DNA of 64,000 nt, taken from NCBI GenBank assembly GCA_000467715.1, contig AJFK01000206.1, positions 62,001 through 126,000 on the forward strand, given 5' to 3'. The first letter of the stretch is position 1. Every line of letters starts with the position of its first letter. Positions 36,158 to 47,029 of the stretch are shown here, in pieces. Origin of the DNA: Hysterium pulicare CBS 123377. Its lineage: Eukaryota; Ascomycota; Dothideomycetes; Hysteriales; Hysteriaceae. The position numbers and the translations under genes are program-made. A model generated the notes under the pieces. The model ran no database searches, was not told the origin of the DNA, and was given only the letters and a program-made list of their open reading frames with translations.

Positions 36158-37813
36158 ATGTCCAAATCTACCACCAAAGACATCATCATCGTGGGAGGCG
36201 GCATTGCCGGCTGTGTGCTCGCCTCTCGGTTGCACGAGAAGGACCCTTCTTTAAAAATTCTCTTCATCGAAGCCGGTAAAGACGTTGTCGGACATCCTCT
36301 AACCTCTTCCCCACTTGCTTGCTTCGGCTGCCACTTTTCAGAGCTGGATTGGGCGTACTCGACGGTACCTCAAACCCATCTAGATGGCCGTCCTCGCTAT
36401 GCGGCAGCAGGCAAAGCCCTTTCGGGCGGCAGTGCCGTAAATTACGGCACATGGACCCGTGGAAATGCCGCCGACTACAATGCCTGGGCGAAACTGGTCG
36501 GCGATGATGCATGGAGCTATGAAGGACTTGAGCCCTATTTTCGAAAGACAGAGAACCATTATGACCAGATGGCGAGCTCATTGCAAAATGAGCATGGCTT
36601 TGACGGCCCTATTCACACAGCGTCTATCTCTTCCAGTAGTAGCGCGAGAAGGTATCCTTTGAAGGATCAATTGCGTTCTGCATGGGCACAAATTGGCGTT
36701 AAGGATATCCCTGATGCTAATGCTGGATCTCCACTCGGGCTGGCTGAACTCATAGAGAATTGGCGGGGCGGTCAGCGACAACTCGCTAGTCAAGTGTATG
36801 ACCTTAGTGGAGTTGAGATAATGACCGAAACTGTAGTGAGGCGCGTCATTATCGAAGAGCGTGAGGGTTCTAAAATCGCTACTGGAGTTGAAATGATGAA
36901 CGGAAGTACCCTAGCCTCCAAGGAGGTCATCGTCTCTGCCGGCGCATATCGAACACCGCAAGTTCTCATGCTCTCTGGGATTGGGCCTACGACCGAATTA
37001 GCGAAACATAATATCTCGCAAATAGTCGATTCCCCGGTAGGCCAAAACTTCCACGATCATCTTGCCGTCTGCCAGTGGTGGAAACTTCGCAACCCGGAAC
37101 TGGGACTGTCGATGGGAACCCCCAAATGGATAGACCCTGCATTCTTTGTTGGACTACCATGTGACTGGATTGTAACCCAACAAGTCCCAGCCGAACTGCT
37201 GGAGAAAGCAATACAAGCCGACGGCGATCAAGTCGACGGAATATCTCTTCTGGCACCCGATACCTGCCACACAGAGACCGTCATTGTGTATGCACCCGCA
37301 GGTGCCCAAATAGCAGGCGTCGAGGTGCCGATGGATGGGACATATATCGCATCCGCCGTTCTCGTTATGACTCCCACTTCACGTGGCAGCATTACGCTTG
37401 CCGACACAGACCCGATGACAGCACCAGTTATCAACCCGAATTACTATGCAACAGAAGTGGATCGAGCGCTGATGCGTGCTGGTCTGAGAAGTGTCATGCA
37501 GGTACTTCAAGACACAGCTGAAGGCCGCGATATCGTCGAGTCTGAGCTTGCGCCTAGTGGGCTGGGAAACTTGACCGCAAAATCAACGGATAAGGAAATA
37601 GATGAGCGGGTCGCTCGTGTTGGGAATACTTTCTATCACGCTGCCGGTTCGGCCTCTATGGGTAAGGTTGTGGATACCAGGCTAAAAGTTAAAGGAGTTG
37701 AGGGGCTAAGGGTTGTTGATGCTAGTGTTATTCCCGTTCCTATCACGGCACATTACCAGTGCGCTGTATATGCTTTGGCCGAAAAGGCGGCTGATATAAT
37801 ATCTGGTATTTAA
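36158..37813 (+). CDS. GMC-family FAD oxidoreductase
   Basis: A single exon of 551 residues. DIIIVGGGIAGCVLASRLHE near the N-terminus is the FAD dinucleotide-binding motif, and GKALSGGSAVNYGTWTRGNA is the first GMC signature. The second signature region lies at SAGAYRTPQVLMLSGIGPT, and the active-site pair at FYHAAGSASMGKVVDTRLKV and VIPVPITAHYQCAVYALAEK. There is no signal peptide, so it should be intracellular. GMC enzymes oxidise alcohols, sugars or polyols. This one is nearer in length to aryl-alcohol or choline-type enzymes than to the peroxisomal alcohol oxidases of about 660 residues, and it ends ADIISGI without a peroxisomal signal. It is intact although both neighbours are damaged. 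A G-rich tract follows the stop. Confidence 0.92.
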   Translation: MSKSTTKDIIIVGGGIAGCVLASRLHEKDPSLKILFIEAGKDVVGHPLTSSPLACFGCHFSELDWAYSTVPQTHLDGRPRYAAAGKALSGGSAVNYGTWTRGNAADYNAWAKLVGDDAWSYEGLEPYFRKTENHYDQMASSLQNEHGFDGPIHTASISSSSSARRYPLKDQLRSAWAQIGVKDIPDANAGSPLGLAELIENWRGGQRQLASQVYDLSGVEIMTETVVRRVIIEEREGSKIATGVEMMNGSTLASKEVIVSAGAYRTPQVLMLSGIGPTTELAKHNISQIVDSPVGQNFHDHLAVCQWWKLRNPELGLSMGTPKWIDPAFFVGLPCDWIVTQQVPAELLEKAIQADGDQVDGISLLAPDTCHTETVIVYAPAGAQIAGVEVPMDGTYIASAVLVMTPTSRGSITLADTDPMTAPVINPNYYATEVDRALMRAGLRSVMQVLQDTAEGRDIVESELAPSGLGNLTAKSTDKEIDERVARVGNTFYHAAGSASMGKVVDTRLKVKGVEGLRVVDASVIPVPITAHYQCAVYALAEKAADIISGI

Positions 37814-37815
37814 TT

Positions 37816-37834
37816 GGGGGAGGGAGGGGGAGGG
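37816..37834 (+). other. Candidate G-quadruplex in the 3' UTR of the GMC gene
   Basis: Four G-runs (5, 3, 5 and 3) separated by single A residues begin three bases after the TAA stop, on the transcript-sense strand. This fits the canonical G3+N1-7 pattern with minimal loops, which gives very stable structures in RNA. Whether it folds in vivo is not known. Confidence 0.55.
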
Positions 37835-38341
37835 CTTAGGTCACGATTATTGATCAAATAATGCAAATGAGGAACTTCAAGTTTTAACAAATCCCGTCTC
37901 TAGCCGTGCACCAAATTATTCATAATGGCACGCCCTTTCAGTTAGAACATGGTCACAAATATCTTAACATGTGAGTGGTGATTTTTTTCGTATCATTAAC
38001 TAACATTGTGTCGGAATATTCTAGTCCTTCAAGCAAACATCAGCAGCAAACATTGATGATGGGCTATATCAGCCACCCAATATCCTTCATCAAAGAATCA
38101 TAGCTTTACGTTCAACACATTGTGCATTTGTGAATTGGAGATGGCTGCACTTTCAAGTTTATCCAAACCCCGAATTGATATTCGACACTTGAGTATAGGG
38201 TGTTTCATTCACTGCAAATGGCTATGTCCTCTTTCATCATATAATGATTTCCGTTGCCTATAAAATCTGCTTACGCTCCCCTTTAAACCTCATTTCCCTA
38301 CCCACTCAAACCAACAACTTCCTCGCCAACTTTCTGCAACC
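37835..38341. other. Intergenic, GMC to paralogue 3
   Basis: These 507 bp are AT-leaning and carry only short frames. Nothing beyond the flanking UTR and promoter can be supported. Confidence 0.45.
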
Positions 38342-39122
38342 ATGGCAGATAATACAAATCCACCATCGGGCCCGATTGTCGTACAGCCGACAGATTCTTG
38401 CTCCAACTTGCAGTTCCTCCCGCTCCTTGCTTTGACTTCCTCCACCTACCAAAGAACTTAGGCTTATGGTATACGACCGGTTGCCGTACTCTGTCAAACA
38501 CAAAGTCCCCGAGTGGGTCTATCAATCAAATTTGGACCCAGTTCCTGTAGCTTTCTTCGTAGAGAGCCGTCTCGAGTTGTCTCTTTTACAGACCTGCCGC
38601 GTTATTTATGACGAAGCTGGTCCCATCATACGACGTATGGACAAGGTTATTCCAAAGTCTCGGTTCTTTCTGCCACTTCTTGAAGATGAGAAATTTAACG
38701 AACGCGCCCGGTTCTATATGAAGTATGTAAGGTTCATTGGTCATTATACATTGAAACGAGAATTCCGCCTTGCCGGTGCGAAACTACAACCTCTTTTCGA
38801 TGCGGCGAAGGAAGCAGGAAGGCTGGACGTGGCTATTTATGTGCCGAATCGAATTAAGGACAAACAATCTACTCTTGGATTGCTACGGCGGCTGGTCGAC
38901 TGTCTCGAAGGGTACCGAATTGAAGAAATTGGTGTGAAGCTTTCAATTCATATCCAGAATCTAGAGATTAAAGGTGTGAAAGGTAACTTCAGTTACTCAC
39001 TTTTGGCGACAAATCAAGTAGAATCCTTTGGTTCCACATTTAGAGTTGCTAAGGAAATCTCGGTAGTGGACTGGGAAGCATACTGGGGAGTGGCTGACTT
39101 GGAATCAGTGGGATGGGACTGA
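38342..39122 (+). pseudogene. LPKELRLMVYE-family paralogue 3, N-terminal motif out of frame
   Basis: ATG 38342 opens MADNTNPPSGPIVVQPTDSC, but that frame stops at 38458-38460. The family motif is split: FDFLHLP is read in one frame and KELRLMVYDRLPYSVKHKV in another, with the change at CTACCAAAGAA near 38446. The main body from ATG 38466 to 39122 (218 residues) is continuous, with LSLLQTCRVIYDEAGPIIRR and the C-terminal VVDWEAYWGVADLESVGWD shared with paralogues 1 and 2. It may be a pseudogene, or it may be translated from ATG 38466 without the LPKELRL segment. The latter is also the only ATG start left to paralogue 1. It lies 5 kb downstream of paralogue 2 on the same strand, after the GMC gene. 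Confidence 0.6.
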
Positions 39123-39589
39123 AGATGGTATGGCGAGCGTGCAAGATGAAAAGTGAAGGACTTGACTGGCGCAAGGCGTTGGGCCACAAGACTACTAGGA
39201 CTTAGCCGCTTTCTACTTGAGAGACTTGGCTCACTGAATCATTTAGTGTGCAGTATATTTAGTGAATTCAAATGTACCTACATTCACTGACAGTAACTCC
39301 TCTCTACTTAACCATTCTTCAATTGCCTGTCTTCTGTTTATGCCACACAACAACCACGGAGAAGTTTTCTTCTACCACATGGAAAATGGGCCTGCACCTG
39401 GTTTCAGCTTCAGTAAGTCTCGAAGGTTTACTTCTCTTTCCATGCTAACTCTCTGGATAGAACAGCCGCATATATCCAGACTAACGCACCCTGAAGAAGA
39501 TCTTAACAAAATATCCTTCTATATAATACATGTAGGAAAAGAGAACCTGGAATTTTGCAAATCATGACACCCGCTGTGACCCTAAAAGC
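39123..39589. other. Intergenic, convergent ends
   Basis: These 467 bp lie between the plus-strand paralogue 3 and the 3' end of the minus-strand F-box/LRR-like gene. The plus-strand frame 39262-39567 has no family features. Confidence 0.45.
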
Positions 39590-40962
39590 TCAAGTGTCGG
39601 AATTGGACTGGTCGGAGGTATTAGTAGTATCAGTATCGGAAATATCAGAGGGATCGGAAGGCTCAGATGTATCAAAGTTCCCGGAATACTTCTCAACCAC
39701 CAAGTCATCCTCGACTTCTTTCAATTTCTGCTCCATGTTTTCCCCAGGCTGAATATCAACATCCCCGCGGTGACCGTGCAGTCCGAAAGTGGGAAAGATA
39801 ATAATGAGAGCGCCTCCACCCTCCAGTAGCCGGTGAAAAGTCAGATGTGTGAGGACTTTGCATGTACGAACAGTTCGTATCATTTCCGCCCAAGTAATCA
39901 AATCGTTGTTGAGGCACACGTGTCTCAAACTCAGTACGGTCAAGGCATTACTCCTCTTCTCGATGACTTTTTGCAGTAAATGATTTCGAAATTCAACTCT
40001 GTCTAGCTTGAGTTTGGTCAGGTGAGAAAGTCTTAGAGCCGACATATAATCTAGTTGATAGCGCGAATCTGCGAAGGAGCTGAATCTGATGTGCAATTCT
40101 TCTAGCTTTGGCATCAATTTCAGAAATTCGAGTAGGGTGTCGTCGCGGGTATCCCCTGTGTATCTTGTTAGGGTGGTAATAGCTAATGAGTGTTGAAAGA
40201 TTTAATTAATTGATTGATTGAATAGAAAGAAAGAGAGAGAGAGAGAGATGTAGATTCACGACGGGGCAGGCTTGGACAACCAGCTAAGCTGGTTCTAATA
40301 ACGAACCTATCATTGCTTGAACATGACTTACAAGTATCGGCGGAGCAGCACCAGATATTTAAGCGACGCATCCGACAAAGAAACTTTCGTCTAGCTTTAT
40401 GCATATCTAGCACATCGCGGAGAGTTTCGGGACTGATGCCCACCTCGGAGCCAAATCTGCCCCCCTGGACCTCAAACTCGGTGAGACGCAATTGGATCAC
40501 GGATGCAACCTTGAAAAGGACGCTAGCTGTGCCGGCCAAGGAAAGTCGCCCGTCAGCGCGGGCTTTGATGATAATAGACTTGAGGTTGGGTAATTTCGGA
40601 AGCGTAAGGGCGAGCATTGCTGACTCGCCCGCCATTTCGCCGATGTGACGGCCTGAAGAAAGATCAATGGTCCTGAAAATCAAGCGTTCGACTAGCGGCG
40701 CAAAGACTGGATGACGAGATACTGCCATGAGTCTTTCCAGCGAGTCATCGGTAAGATATACATAAAGTTGATTGAATACCGACTCAAATACCGGGCCAAG
40801 ACTGTTGCAGATAGTTTTGCAGGTAAGCATAAGGTTCAGGAGTCCCGAAGAGATAAGACGGTTGTCAATGGGATTATAAGCAGATCCCCGTTCTTCAACC
40901 AGCTGTTCAGCAATTTGCCATAAGATTTCGACCGGTGTATCGAGAATCGAGCGTTGAGTCAT
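39590..40962 (-). CDS. F-box/LRR-like protein, copy A
   Basis: The start is ATG 40962 (MTQRSILDTPVEILWQIAEQ), placed by alignment with copy B at 59226 (MDRPTIPDTPVEVLWQIIEE). The N-terminal helix pair is F-box-like and leads to LLNLMLTCKTICNSLGPVFE. The rest has LRR-like repeats: LERLMAVSRHPVFAPLVERL, LTLPKLPNLKSIIIKARADG, then after an intron of about 155 bp GDTRDDTLLEFLKLMPKLEE and LSHLTKLKLDRVEFRNHLLQ. An acidic Ser/Thr/Asp tail (SDISDTDTTNTSDQ) ends at 39590. The intron carries a (CT)n microsatellite near its 3' splice site. F-box proteins recruit substrates to SCF ubiquitin ligases; no target can be inferred here. Confidence 0.75.
40226..40248. repeat. (GA)n/(CT)n microsatellite inside an intron
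   Basis: A GAAAGAAAGAGAGAGAGAGA-type run lies in the intron of the minus-strand F-box/LRR-like gene. In the transcript it is a CU-rich tract just upstream of the 3' splice site, so length changes could affect splicing. Confidence 0.8.
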
Positions 40963-41548
40963 GTTCAAGTCTGGGCCGCACAGCAAGCCTGTAACGACTC
41001 TTCTCGACTGGATGAATACACAATTGAACTTGATGTTATGATTGTAGAGGTGTATCGGATCCTCAGAAGACGTTGGAGTTAAAACAAGACGGATTTCTCT
41101 TAATTCGAGTTAGAGCTGAGAACAAAATCTCATGGGTCCATCTTACCTCGAGGCCGGGAAACCATACGAAATTCCCTTCCTTGTTGATATTGTCGAGAGG
41201 CGAAGACGGGAAGGTCCGAGTTAAAAGTACAATCTCGGCTTAGTATTATTCCGGCCGGGCAGTGTCACACATCAGGCACCCGTAGGCAGCCGCACAATAG
41301 CGGCCACAAGAACAGTCGGCAAGGAACAATGTCGCACACATATCCTTCATGGCTTCGCACCCGAAATAAGGTGGATAGGTTTCGCTTGGCATTGAGCAGA
41401 GGAGGTCAAAGACCTGGACCTCGGAACCTGATCACGCTTACCGTTAGCTGCCTAGCGCCACCCTTTCCATCTCCACACCTCACATAGGGAACCACACATC
41501 CATCCTATCTCTTTTAACAGTCCCCTCAAGCCAAAATCAACCACTATA
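40963..41548. promoter_or_regulatory. Divergent promoter region, F-box/LRR A and transcription factor 1
   Basis: These 586 bp lie between divergent starts. I searched this stretch for an upstream exon with a cysteine cluster for transcription factor 1 and found none. No operator can be named. Confidence 0.45.
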
Positions 41549-43212
41549 ATGTTCTCATTTGAGCCCCCATCTAAACGCCGCCGACTCGATGATGGCCCTC
41601 CGCAAGTGCAGCATACGCCCAAGGATGCAGACACTTCCTTCAACTTCATGCTCGACGGCAGCGGCGCAGAATCCGTCTCTCCACTCACGAGCTGGAGTCT
41701 TGATGCCTTTCCGCTTCTGCAGGATCCCGCTTATCTAGCTTCACAGGAAGAGTTTCGGACGTTGCTGTTCTCGACGGCGCAGAGTGCGGCGCCCACGAGG
41801 AGGGCGAGTCCTGTTGGTAGTGCTGAGGTAGGGGATGTGGGCCTTGGTGATGGAGGTGGGGTTAGGATTGGGAGTGGGAGTAGCAGATTGCCTAAGGATC
41901 ACATGAGGCAGGTCCTGGGGAAGGGGAGGAGATTGGAGTATTTCAAAGGGTATGTGGGACAGGTTGCGCCGTGGGTAAGTGAGAGCAGTGGTCACGTGAC
42001 ACATGCTCAAAGCTGGAGTGCAAATGATGGGAACTTAGACTAATTCCATGACGTAGCTGGACATGTTCGACTGTCGTCGGGTTTTCGGAATCCAACTACC
42101 TGCTCATGCTCGAAAATGTCCCCCGCTCCTCTACGCTATTCTTGCGCTGTCCGCGCGACAAGTCGAACAAAAAGAAGGCAAACAGGATTCATTCGACAGC
42201 TTGGAGCTGTACCAGGAGGCAATACGGCTCCTTACACCACTTCTTCAAGTCCGAGATCCAGATGTGATTCCAATATGCGTCATCCTATGTTGCATGGAGA
42301 TGATGTCTGCAAGTGAACAAGATTGGCGGAAGCATCTTGAAGGATGCGCGGCCCTCTTCGACTCTTTTGGCGTCAACGGCTTCAGTGATCCATTATTACG
42401 AGGGGTGTTTTGGTGCTACGCTCGAATGGGTCAGTACTTCGTATCCTATTTTGAAGAACGGAAAGGGTCACTAACCCGATTAAGATCTTTGTGGTGCATT
42501 GATGTCCGATGGTACACAGAGTACACTGATAGAGCCGTCTAAATGGCTGCCTCTAGGAGCGCCCGAAGATGAGGCGCGGCAGCTATTCCACCACTCGAAC
42601 TCGGCTGATATGCATGCCAACTACGCCGTATATCTTTGTGCTCGAACGTGCGAGCTCATCTCGGATAGGACCAAGTATGTTGAGCTTGGAGAGGAAAATG
42701 GCTGCACAGCCGATGTTTTCTTGGACAGGTGGAAGAGGCTCTGGGAAGAACTCCAATGCTGGCAGAGCGATCGGCCAAAGGAGCTGGTACCAGTGCAAAC
42801 TATCGAGTCCAAGCCGTTTCCGTACATACTTTTCGTACACTGGGCGGCAATATCTTCGAACCAGCTCCATCACACGTCTTGTATTCTTCTTCTCAACATG
42901 ATTCCAAAGTCAATGGTTGCGGAATTCGGACGTTCAGATCTTACTTTGGCACATGCGCGAAGGATTTGCGGAATCTCCTTGACGAATCCTCATGAAGGAT
43001 GTTTAAACAATGCCATACAGCCGTTGTGGATTGCAGGTCGGTTGTTCAGCCACAGATCTGAGCATGCCTTACTGGTCAAGCTCATAAAAGGTATCGAGAA
43101 TTTGACGGGATGGGCAATGAGCTGGCGACTCCGAGACCTCGAGCGTACATGGGGCTACAAGATTCGGAGGGTCCGCGCAGGTGTAGTGGATGAACTGACA
43201 TCCACAGCCTAA
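41549..43212 (+). CDS. Fungal transcription factor-domain protein without zinc cluster
   Basis: The start is ATG 41549 (MFSFEPPSKRRRLDDGPPQV), with SKRRR as a likely nuclear signal. Three exons: 41549-41974, 42057 to about 42428, and about 42485 to 43212. The splice gives GYVGQVAPWLDMFDCRRVFG, the same junction as in its neighbour (EIAPWLDMYDMKQEFG). The helical body (PPLLYAILALSARQVEQKEG, MMSASEQDWRKHLEGCAALF, HWAAISSNQLHHTSCILLLN) matches the fungal-specific transcription factor domain of the PF11951 type. There is no Cys6 zinc cluster at the N-terminus. The gene converges on a related zinc-cluster factor, with 36 bp between stops. It may act as a partner or competitor of that factor; this is inference. 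Confidence 0.82.
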
Positions 43213-43248
43213 GCCGTCGTCGTGGGCTCGGTAGCTACCGGGACATGA

Positions 43249-45535
43249 TTATCCGTAACCATAAGCAGCCCAGCTATCTTGTAATGTAGACAACGCATCT
43301 CTAATGTCGAATGCCGTCAGTATTCTGATACGCTCAAATGCATCGAGCAGCGTCCGTTGTTGAGATTCGTGAGTCATCCGCCGAGCTGCCACAAGTAAAG
43401 ATGCAATCAAGCATGGATCCCAGTTCTCGCGGCGGTCATTATTCAGTGCAATGCCGCACAATCTCTCCGCATGCCATAATGGTGAGATGCAGGATGGGCC
43501 GCCTGTAATTCGTAATGTCCTTGGCTTGTGAAGCAGAAGAATAAGCATCGCTGTATGGTACAGTTGATTGCCAGATATACCAGCTCCATTTGTGAAGACA
43601 ATTGTCGGGAAAGCACTGTCATCCGGTGGTTCGAGCTCCACTGCGGGCTGAAATTCTTCCGGGCGCGACTTAAACCACACTTCGAGCTCCCGGAGAAGCG
43701 CACTCCATCTGTCGACTAGATTCCCTCCAGCTGGCGGGGCTGTTGTAGCATAGGCAACATTGACAGCAAAGATACAAAGGAACAGCGCCTTTTGCGCATA
43801 TTGGAACAATCTTTCGGTGATTTCGTTCATCGATTGCTCATGACTAATATCGTGTATTGAGCTTCGTGTGGACTCTTCTCCGAACAAGGCTGCGCTTAGC
43901 TCTGGAATGGACCAAAAGTTAGCTGATACTCAATCGATGTTCGATCTCGCCACGCCCATCATACAATTTACAAAGAACATTTGCTCACCTAGTCTTGCTA
44001 CAAGACAGTAAGTCGACGTCTGCAATCGAGACTGACATGAAGATATAGTCAGCCAGATATTATACGGAATGGCTGAACTGATTGCTGAGTGATCTTGCCA
44101 CGCCCCTGATATGTCTGGCAAGAATCGTTGCAACATCCGAAGTAACGCTAAGACCGTTCTGATCAATGTGTCTTCCGCCAGCACCTCTTCGGTCTTTGAA
44201 AGCTGCAAGAAATGTTGGGCCTCGGCGCCGTTCGAGCTCCCAGTAGTCAAAGCATCAAGCGAGTCCGCGGAGAGAGCTAGCAATGCTAAGCGCACGGCTC
44301 TAGATTCCATGGCCAATTGTGGTATCTTAATCCCAAATTCCTGCTTCATGTCGTACATATCCAGCTATCATAATGTCAATTAAGAAAACCAGTTTCAGGG
44401 CGAGATGTACTGACCCATGGAGCTATTTCATATCGGTAGTGCCTGAGGAGATGAAGGCCGCGTTCGCCCGAAAGACTTTCTCTTTCTCGGTCTAAATACC
44501 GGTCATCCGCGTTTGAAATTAAGGAAGAACCAGTCCATCGCATACCACGTGGCGACGTTTCTGATGTATCCTGAACATTCCGCCTTGAGTGAGGGGACGC
44601 TTGCGTTTCCTCGCCTCTCAGTAGAGGTGGGTCAATGATCGATGAAGCTACATCACTAGTAGTATGGTTCCTATTTCCCAGAGCAAGTAAGCCATCCAAC
44701 GCAGACTCGTAGCGGTCGCCATCCATCATTGAGATACTGCCGTCCGTAGGTTCTATGCGAACGTTTTGCTGGGCATTTTGGACGTCATACGGTGCCCATA
44801 GGTCCAGATCGAGGATGTTTCTGCGATCTTCGATACCCAAAGTCTCTTCTAAGCTTAGTTCTAGGTGCCCATTCTCAGGCAAAACATCTTGATTGGAGGG
44901 TACTTCTTGGAGAGGATGCATTTGATTGGGTGCTTGGGCCATGTCTTGACCAACATGGCTGCTGTTCGCTACGAAAGTTGTGTCTGATTGAGGAGATGGA
45001 AGTGTCTGTATTTCTGAAGATTCTGCCCCCTCCAAATGCTCCTCTTGGAGCTCATCTCGACTGAGGTCATCGTCATTAGACGATGAGGGAACCTCCGTAT
45101 TCTGCCCGTTGATTACATCCCGACGAGGTGCCTCGTTGATGAACTATGATATTCATGAGTAACTGATGCAAATGGGCATTTAGACACCACCAATCATTTC
45201 GCCAATAGCGATAGCACACAAACTGCAACTTACACTAAGATTGATGTATTGCGGTGTCCGTGCCGACGATGATGGCTCGGATGTAAGAACAGTGTACGTG
45301 TTCCTCTCGAGGAAAGTCAGACCGGAGGCATACTTGCATTCGAAGTCCTTGGAGATGCAATTGCGGCATCTTGGTTTGCTTTCATCGCCTACCGTTGTCA
45401 TTGATGAGTCGTCTGATCCTGGAGACTCTGCATGCTCCACTTACACTTCCGCCTTCTAGCACGACACTTGAGACACCCTGTCCTGGCTCGCTTCTTGCGC
45501 GTTACAGGAGGCTCGCCGGTATTCTGCTCAAGCAT
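43249..45535 (-). CDS. Zn(II)2Cys6 transcription factor
   Basis: The start is ATG 45535 (MLEQNTGEPPVTRKKRARTG). Exon 1 (45535-45445) and exon 2 (from 45388) join across a 56-bp intron to build a perfect zinc cluster, CLKCRARRRKC then DESKPRCRNC and ISKDFEC (C-x2-C-x6-C-x6-C-x2-C-x6-C). The intron splits the cluster. After INLS an intron leads to FINEAPRRDVINGQNTEVPS, a long acidic linker, then YEIAPW|LDMYDMKQEFGIKIPQ and the helical regulatory domain of the PF11951 type, including FTNGAGISGNQLYHTAMLIL, and the end DSWAAYGYG at 43249. It is the nearest candidate regulator for the adjacent catabolic genes. Such factors usually bind CGG-type half sites as dimers. The binding site and inducer are unknown. 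Confidence 0.88.
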
Positions 45536-45934
45536 AGATGTGTGGAATCGAGAGATGAATGTCGAGGTCCAGAAGTTGCGCCAAGCTTTCTGCGCTTCTC
45601 GCTGCCAATTCTGACGGGGTTAAGGGTGGAGATGGGCGCCGAGTGCCGAGGTTGTGCCATGGAGTGGTGTGATTGGTGGAGGTTGTAGCACAGAGATTCT
45701 TATTAATATTTTGGACTTCATAATTTGCGAGTCTCAACGTTGTTCTCGAAGATACGTCCAATCATCCGTACTGTCAAGTCCAAATAAGGGCTAGTCATTC
45801 ATGAATGCTTCTATCAGGCGCACAATTCACTGGGTTATGGCTTTGCAATCAATTGGTATCGTAAGATAAATAATGTTTTACTTTTACATTAAAGATACTA
45901 TAGACGGCATTGAACTCTCGCCGGATTCCCAGGC
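45536..45934. other. Intergenic, transcription factor 2 start to AKR end
   Basis: These 399 bp hold the promoter of the minus-strand zinc-cluster factor and the 3' UTR of the minus-strand aldo-keto reductase. A plus-strand frame over this area is antisense to the factor's first exon and looks noncoding. Confidence 0.45.
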
Positions 45935-47029
45935 CTAAGCGAAGATCCTCAATGGCTTGTGCAGATAGAATCCAGGGTCATTGAATCTTAACCCCTTGTC
46001 CAGAGCACTGATCGCTTCAATCTCTTCTTTCTTTAGCTCAAAGTCCGTAACCTCCAAGTTCTGCTGTAGTCTGTTGACGTTGTTTGATTTCGGGATAACT
46101 GCAATGTTCCTCTGCGTCGCCCACCTCAACAGCACCTGAGCGGGAGTCTTCCCTACGCGCTCCGCGGCCTTCTTCACGACATCCTGGTCAAATAGAAGCG
46201 TAAGATTCTGCGCTCGCTTTCGGAACGCGGGTGGCAGCTCCAAGAACGATTGTGGGCCAAATGAGGAGTACGCGGTAACGATGATGTTGTTCTCTTGCGC
46301 AAGCTCAACGAGTTCGGGCTGTACTAGGTAAGGATGGTGCTCAATTTGGAGAGATGAGATGGGGTGGCGGGCGTAGCGTTCGATGTCGTAGATGGTCTGG
46401 CCTTGGGCATTCGAGATACCAATGGATTTAGCGATGCCTGAATCGACGACTTCCTCGAGGGTTTGCCAGGTTTCTTGGAGGGGAACCTTGGCCGTGCGAA
46501 TCTCCTTTTGCTCGGCATCCAGCCACCATCCCTAAAGTCATGGTTGTAAGACTATGTTCTCCCATATGAAGACAATCATAATGGACTTACTGGGTATCTC
46601 AGCTTCTCTGGCTCAATGTACTCCAGCGCGACGGGGAAGTGAATCAGGTACAGATCGATATAACCCAGTCCCCAAGCCTCGTTCTGAGACTTCGCGAATT
46701 GCAGTGCATGCTCTCGTTTGTGGTAGTTGTTCCAAAGCTTTGTGGTTACAAAGACGTCTTCACGCTTGACGAGACCTTCGTCAATAGCACGCTTGATACC
46801 CTGACCGGCCTCTTTTTCATTCTGGTAGTCATACGCTCCATCGAAGAGACGGTAGCCGACTTTGATAGCCTGTGAGCGGCAATTAGGTATACCATCTAGA
46901 ATGTTTAGATGACGGGAGACGTACATTATAAACAGTGTCCGCAGCTTGATCGGCAGGAACCTTCCACAGACCGAAGCCTACGAGGGGCATCTTGTGCCCC
47001 GAGGCCAAAGTTACAGTGTCGACGACCAT
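45935..47029 (-). CDS. Aldo-keto reductase, D-xylose reductase type
   Basis: Three exons (47029-46925, 46869-46591, 46531-45935) encode 326 residues, the usual xylose reductase length. The catalytic tetrad is complete: Asp45 in [14 protein letters not shown], Tyr50, Lys79 in TTKLWNNYH and His112 in [10 protein letters not shown]. The cofactor motif [14 protein letters not shown] has Lys, Ser, Asn and Arg in the NADP/NAD-contacting positions of fungal xylose reductases. It reduces aldoses such as D-xylose or L-arabinose to the alditols in the cytosol. The neighbouring polyol dehydrogenase is on the same strand upstream. A galacturonate- or glyceraldehyde-reducing role is less likely from the GFGLWKVP opening but not excluded. 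Confidence 0.92.

Noticed and set aside
36158-37813. GMC oxidoreductase as the alcohol oxidase of a methanol pathway with the DHA synthase and kinase
   Set aside because: At 551 residues it is about 110 shorter than alcohol oxidases, lacks a peroxisomal C-terminus, and lies 12 kb from the pair beyond decayed genes.
31053-41000. Secondary-metabolite cluster (O-methyltransferase, GMC oxidoreductase)
   Set aside because: No polyketide synthase, non-ribosomal peptide synthetase or terpene cyclase is present in the window, and the methyltransferase is broken.
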